Below, piece by piece: positions 5,482-7,827 of a stretch of 7,827 bases of DNA. Each line of letters starts with the position of its first letter. The first letter of the stretch is position 1. The DNA comes from an uncultured Collinsella sp. (GTDB lineage: Bacteria; Actinomycetota; Coriobacteriia; Coriobacteriales; Coriobacteriaceae). The position numbers and the translations under genes were made by a program. The notes under the pieces are model-generated. The model had not been told where the DNA came from. It did not search any database and saw nothing but the letters and a program-made list of their open reading frames with translations. The DNA lies in assembly GCA_934646965.1 (NCBI GenBank), contig CAKUEZ010000089.1:1-7827 (forward strand). Direction: 5' to 3'.

Positions 5482-5510
5482 ATTTTAGCATGCGAAGGGT
5501 TGTTTCCGAA
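5482..5510 (-). promoter_or_regulatory. Candidate promoter of the larB-larC-tetR operon
   Basis: Read on the minus strand, there is an extended -10 element TGC-TAAAAT (5490-5482), one base from TATAAT, and TTCGGA (5510-5505) 17 nt further upstream as a weak -35. The predicted start near 5475 would leave a short leader before the Shine-Dalgarno AAGGGAA and ATG 5458. The -35 lies inside one arm of the inverted repeat 5504-5533, which suggests control. Confidence 0.45.
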
Positions 5511-5533
5511 CATTCAAGCAAAATTGTTCGGAA
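5504..5533. promoter_or_regulatory. 9-bp inverted repeat with 12-bp spacer, candidate operator upstream of larB
   Basis: TTCCGAACA (5504-5512) and TGTTCGGAA (5525-5533) are perfect inverted repeats, with centres 21 bp apart, two helical turns. The proximal arm covers the predicted -35 box. The dyad centre is about 43 bp upstream of the predicted transcription start, close to where class II activators bind, although steric repression is equally possible. Which protein binds is unknown; the TetR protein of the operon or a Crp-like factor are candidates. Confidence 0.5.
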
Positions 5534-5574
5534 TTCTAATATGTCAGATAAAATGAAATTGTGAGACGAACTGG

Positions 5575-6210
5575 CTAGTCGCGCAGGATGATCTCCATGG
5601 CGAGCATCAGGTTACGCTCGTCGATGGTAAACGGGGCTGCCTCGCGCGTCTTGGGCTTGGCACAAAACGCGATGCCGGTGCCCGCGGCCTGAATCATGGG
5701 GATGTCGTTTGCGCCGTCGCCGATCGCGACGGTGTGGGCCATATCGACACCGCACTCAACCGCCCAATCAAGCATTTGGATGAGTTTGGACTCCTTGGTC
5801 ACGATATCGGCCGCCAGCTTGCCGGTGAGCTTACCGTCCACGACCTCCAGGCGGTTGGCCAGGCAAAAGTCGATGCCCGCGGCTGCCACGATCTTGTCAG
5901 CCACCTCATGGAAGCCACCGCTCACCACGCCGACCTTCCAGCCCTTGCTGTGCGCCGAGCGCACGAGTTCCAGTGCGCCGGGGGTAAACGTCACGCGCTC
6001 AAAGGTGCGCTCGAACACGCTCTCGTCCAAACCCGCAAGCAGCCCCACGCGCTCCTCGAGTGCCTGCTTAAAGTCCAGCTCGCCACGCATGGCGCGCTCG
6101 GTGATCTGCGCGACTTGCTCGCCCACGCCGGCTTCCTCGCCCAACAGGTCGATAACCTCCTGGTTGATGAGGGTGGAGTCGATATCCATAACAATGAGGC
6201 GTGCAGTCAT
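5575..6210 (-). CDS. serB: Phosphoserine phosphatase SerB (HAD family)
   Basis: SerB removes phosphate from O-phosphoserine, the last step of serine biosynthesis in the cytoplasm. From ATG 6210 the product is 211 aa. HAD motif I is MDIDSTLI with nucleophile D9 and D11, the cap region has MRGELDFKQALEERVGLL (41-58), typical of SerB, motif II is VVSGGF (S97), motif III has K142 in TKESKL, and motif IV is GDGANDIPM (D165, D169). It has no N-terminal ACT-like regulatory domain, so it is the minimal form. I chose ATG 6210 because AAAGG lies 6 nt before it and the protein then begins right at motif I; ATG 6255 would add 15 residues without family similarity. It reads away from aspS. No clear terminator lies between serB and larB (116 nt), so some read-through into larB is possible. 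Confidence 0.9.
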   Translation of the reverse strand: MTARLIVMDIDSTLINQEVIDLLGEEAGVGEQVAQITERAMRGELDFKQALEERVGLLAGLDESVFERTFERVTFTPGALELVRSAHSKGWKVGVVSGGFHEVADKIVAAAGIDFCLANRLEVVDGKLTGKLAADIVTKESKLIQMLDWAVECGVDMAHTVAIGDGANDIPMIQAAGTGIAFCAKPKTREAAPFTIDERNLMLAMEIILRD

Positions 6211-6377
6211 GACGGGCCTTTCCAAGTGCTGTTGAATTGGGGCATATTGTCGCACGTGACGCGCGCGGGCGGGCGCCGCAGTGCGTCAATTGTTTCGTCT
6301 CCGTCAAGTCTTTGAGCGGGAGTCACTTTTTCGCGGCACATCGACGCAGGTGCGATAAGATAGAACGCCATGTCTGG

Positions 6378-6445
6378 CTGCGCGGTTTACGCAGGCTGGG
6401 CAAATCTGTACGACGCCGCCCGGAACGACACGGGGCGGCACAGAT
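6378..6445 (+). promoter_or_regulatory. Two hairpins in the aspS leader
   Basis: The first hairpin is CTGCG (6378-6382) with CGCAG (6390-6394). The second is stronger: ATCTGT (6404-6409) pairs with ACAGAT (6440-6445), and GCCGCCC (6415-6421) with GGGCGGC (6433-6439), with a 5-nt bulge ACGAC on the left. It ends 5 nt before the Shine-Dalgarno AAGGAGG (6451-6457). I do not find the conserved T-box sequence or a U-tract, so a T-box leader is not supported. A TAAGAT at 6356-6361 could be the -10 box, without a clear -35. Confidence 0.4.
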
Positions 6446-6466
6446 CCATAAAGGAGGATCACTGGT

Positions 6467-7827
6467 ATGAGCCAGACCCGTCCCATCGACGAGCATTCCA
6501 TGCACACCCGTACCTGCGGCGAGCTTCGCCGCGAGAACGTGGGCGAAGAGGTCACCCTCACCGGTTGGGTGAGCCGTCGCCGCGACCACGGCGGCCTTAT
6601 CTTCTGCGACCTTCGCGACCGCGAGGGCATCACGCAGCTCACCTTCGACCCCGAGCACTCCGACGGCGATGCCTTTAAGATTGCCGAGACCATGCGTCCC
6701 GAGTGGCCCATCAAGATCCACGGCGTCGTGCGCGCCCGTGGCGAGGAGACCACCAACGCCAAGCTCGCGACCGGCGAGATCGAGGTTCTGACCGACCACG
6801 CCGAGGTGCTCAACACTTCCGTCACCCCGCCGTTCCAGATTGAGGACGGCATCGAGACCAGCGAGGACACCCGTCTGCGCTATCGCTATCTGGACCTCCG
6901 TCGTCCCGAGATGATGGCCAACCTCAAGCTGCGCTCCGACTTTACCTTCGCTATTCGCGAGGCGCTGCACAACCGTGAGTTCATGGAGGTCGAGACGCCC
7001 TCCCTGTTCAAGTCCACGCCCGAGGGCGCTCGCGACTTCATCGTCCCCAGCCGCATCCAGCTGGGCAACTTCTACGCCCTGCCGCAGTCCCCGCAGCTCC
7101 TGAAGCAGTTGCTCATGGTCGGTGGCGTCGAGCGCTACTACCAGGTTGCCAAGTGCTTCCGCGACGAGGACCTGCGCGCCGACCGTCAGCCCGAGTTCAC
7201 CCAGGTCGATATCGAGATGTCCTTCGTGGATCAGAACGACGTCATGAGCGCGCTCGAGGAGGTCCTGTCCGATGCCTTCGGCCGCATGGGTGTTGAGATG
7301 CCCACGCCGCTGCGTCGCATGGACTACTGGGAGGCCATGGACACCTATGGCTCCGACAAGCCCGATACCCGCTACGGCATGCACCTGGTCGACCTGACCG
7401 ATGTGTTCGCCAACTCCAAGTTCAAGGTCTTCGCGACCGCCGCGAACGAGGAGGGCTCCGTCGTCAAGGCCATCAACGCCAAGGGTGCCGGCGCCTGGGC
7501 CCGTGCCAAGATCGATAAACTCGCCGGCGTGGCTTCCACGTTTGGCGCCAAGGGCCTGGCCTGGATCGCCTTCCGCGAGGACGGCTCCATCAACAGCCCC
7601 ATCGTCAAGTTCTTCTCGGACGAGGAGATGGCTGCTCTGCGCGAGCGCATGGACGTCGAGCCCGGCGACCTTGTGATGTTCGCCGCTGGCCCGCGCCTGC
7701 TCTCCGACGAGATCCTGGGCGGCATGCGTTCGCACATGGCCAACGCGCTCGAGATCAAGCGCGAGGGTCACGACTTCCTGTGGGTCGTCAACTTCCCGCT
7801 GTTCCACTGGGACGAGGACCGCAAGGC
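6467..7827 (+). CDS. aspS: Aspartyl-tRNA synthetase, N-terminal 453 codons (partial)
   Basis: This class II synthetase charges tRNA-Asp with aspartate. The frame runs open to the window end. The start ATG 6467 has the strong Shine-Dalgarno AAGGAGG 9 nt upstream. Residues about 14-115 form the OB-fold anticodon-binding domain (LTGWVSRRRDHGGLIFCDLRDREG). The catalytic core follows with RYRYLDLRRPEM, FMEVETPSLFKSTPEGARDF (motif 1 region), LPQSPQLLKQLLM, and motif 2 as CFRDEDLRADRQPEFTQVD. From about residue 290 comes the bacterial-type GAD insertion domain, then LWVVNFPLFHWDED. Motif 3 and the C-terminus lie outside; the family is usually about 590 aa. H41 in RRRDHGG is the residue type I associate with non-discriminating bacterial AspRS (E. 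coli has Leu), so it may also charge tRNA-Asn. The gene is divergent from serB. Confidence 0.96.
   Translation, partial: MSQTRPIDEHSMHTRTCGELRRENVGEEVTLTGWVSRRRDHGGLIFCDLRDREGITQLTFDPEHSDGDAFKIAETMRPEWPIKIHGVVRARGEETTNAKLATGEIEVLTDHAEVLNTSVTPPFQIEDGIETSEDTRLRYRYLDLRRPEMMANLKLRSDFTFAIREALHNREFMEVETPSLFKSTPEGARDFIVPSRIQLGNFYALPQSPQLLKQLLMVGGVERYYQVAKCFRDEDLRADRQPEFTQVDIEMSFVDQNDVMSALEEVLSDAFGRMGVEMPTPLRRMDYWEAMDTYGSDKPDTRYGMHLVDLTDVFANSKFKVFATAANEEGSVVKAINAKGAGAWARAKIDKLAGVASTFGAKGLAWIAFREDGSINSPIVKFFSDEEMAALRERMDVEPGDLVMFAAGPRLLSDEILGGMRSHMANALEIKREGHDFLWVVNFPLFHWDEDRK

Noticed and set aside
6284..6289. TTGACG on the minus strand as -35 box for serB
   Set aside because: The hexamer is good, but 17 nt downstream is only GCGCGC, and the AT-rich candidate GACAAT is about 32 nt away.
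6350..6466. T-box riboswitch upstream of aspS
   Set aside because: The conserved T-box sequence and a specifier stem are not visible, and there is no terminator/antiterminator pair.
6323..7807. Minus-strand open frame of 494 codons opposite aspS
   Set aside because: It is an antisense shadow of aspS, which has a strong ribosome binding site and class II synthetase motifs.

Overview
The window looks chromosomal and comes from a GC-rich bacterium, most likely an actinomycete of the Coriobacteriia (Collinsella-like). That placement is inferred from codon use, gene content and protein similarity as recalled, not from a search. It holds a nickel-pincer lactate racemase cluster set between housekeeping genes.

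Layout. Positions 1-360 are the 3' end of phosphoenolpyruvate carboxylase (ppc, +). A gene-free stretch of about 465 bases follows. It starts with a 127-nt nested inverted repeat (384-510), continues with several short GC-rich hairpins, and ends in a U-tract terminator (671-704). Next come larA (lactate racemase, 827-2104, +) and an aquaglyceroporin-family channel of LarD type (2154-2885, +). A second 127-nt nested inverted repeat lies at 2910-3036. Convergent to these, on the minus strand, are larB (5458-4676), larC (4665-3739) and a TetR-family regulator (3746-3195) in a tightly packed operon. Upstream of larB, also on the minus strand, is serB (6210-5575). It is divergent from aspS (6467 to the window end, +, incomplete).

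How the genes work together. LarB starts nickel-pincer cofactor synthesis by carboxylating and hydrolysing nicotinic acid adenine dinucleotide. LarE (not in this window) adds sulfur. LarC inserts nickel. The cofactor is attached to the conserved lysine of LarA, which interconverts D- and L-lactate, and the MIP channel probably moves lactic acid or a similar small solute across the membrane. The TetR protein is translationally coupled to larC and may control the cluster, perhaps through the palindromes at 2114-2128 or 5504-5533. LarC is unusual: it has a 46-residue histidine-rich segment (28 His) and lacks the C-terminal LarC2 (CTP-binding) part.

The most novel signal is the pair of 127-nt elements. 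Each begins 23-24 nt after a stop codon (ppc and larD). They share an identical total length, the same stem-loop-stem architecture and conserved internal-loop bases, while the stem sequences differ but remain complementary. One pair inside the loop region covaries (C-G in one copy, A-U in the other). The only two imperfections of the outer stem in copy B are G-U wobbles when read as plus-strand RNA. This points to a selected RNA structure in 3' UTRs rather than a plain terminator or a recently moved repeat.
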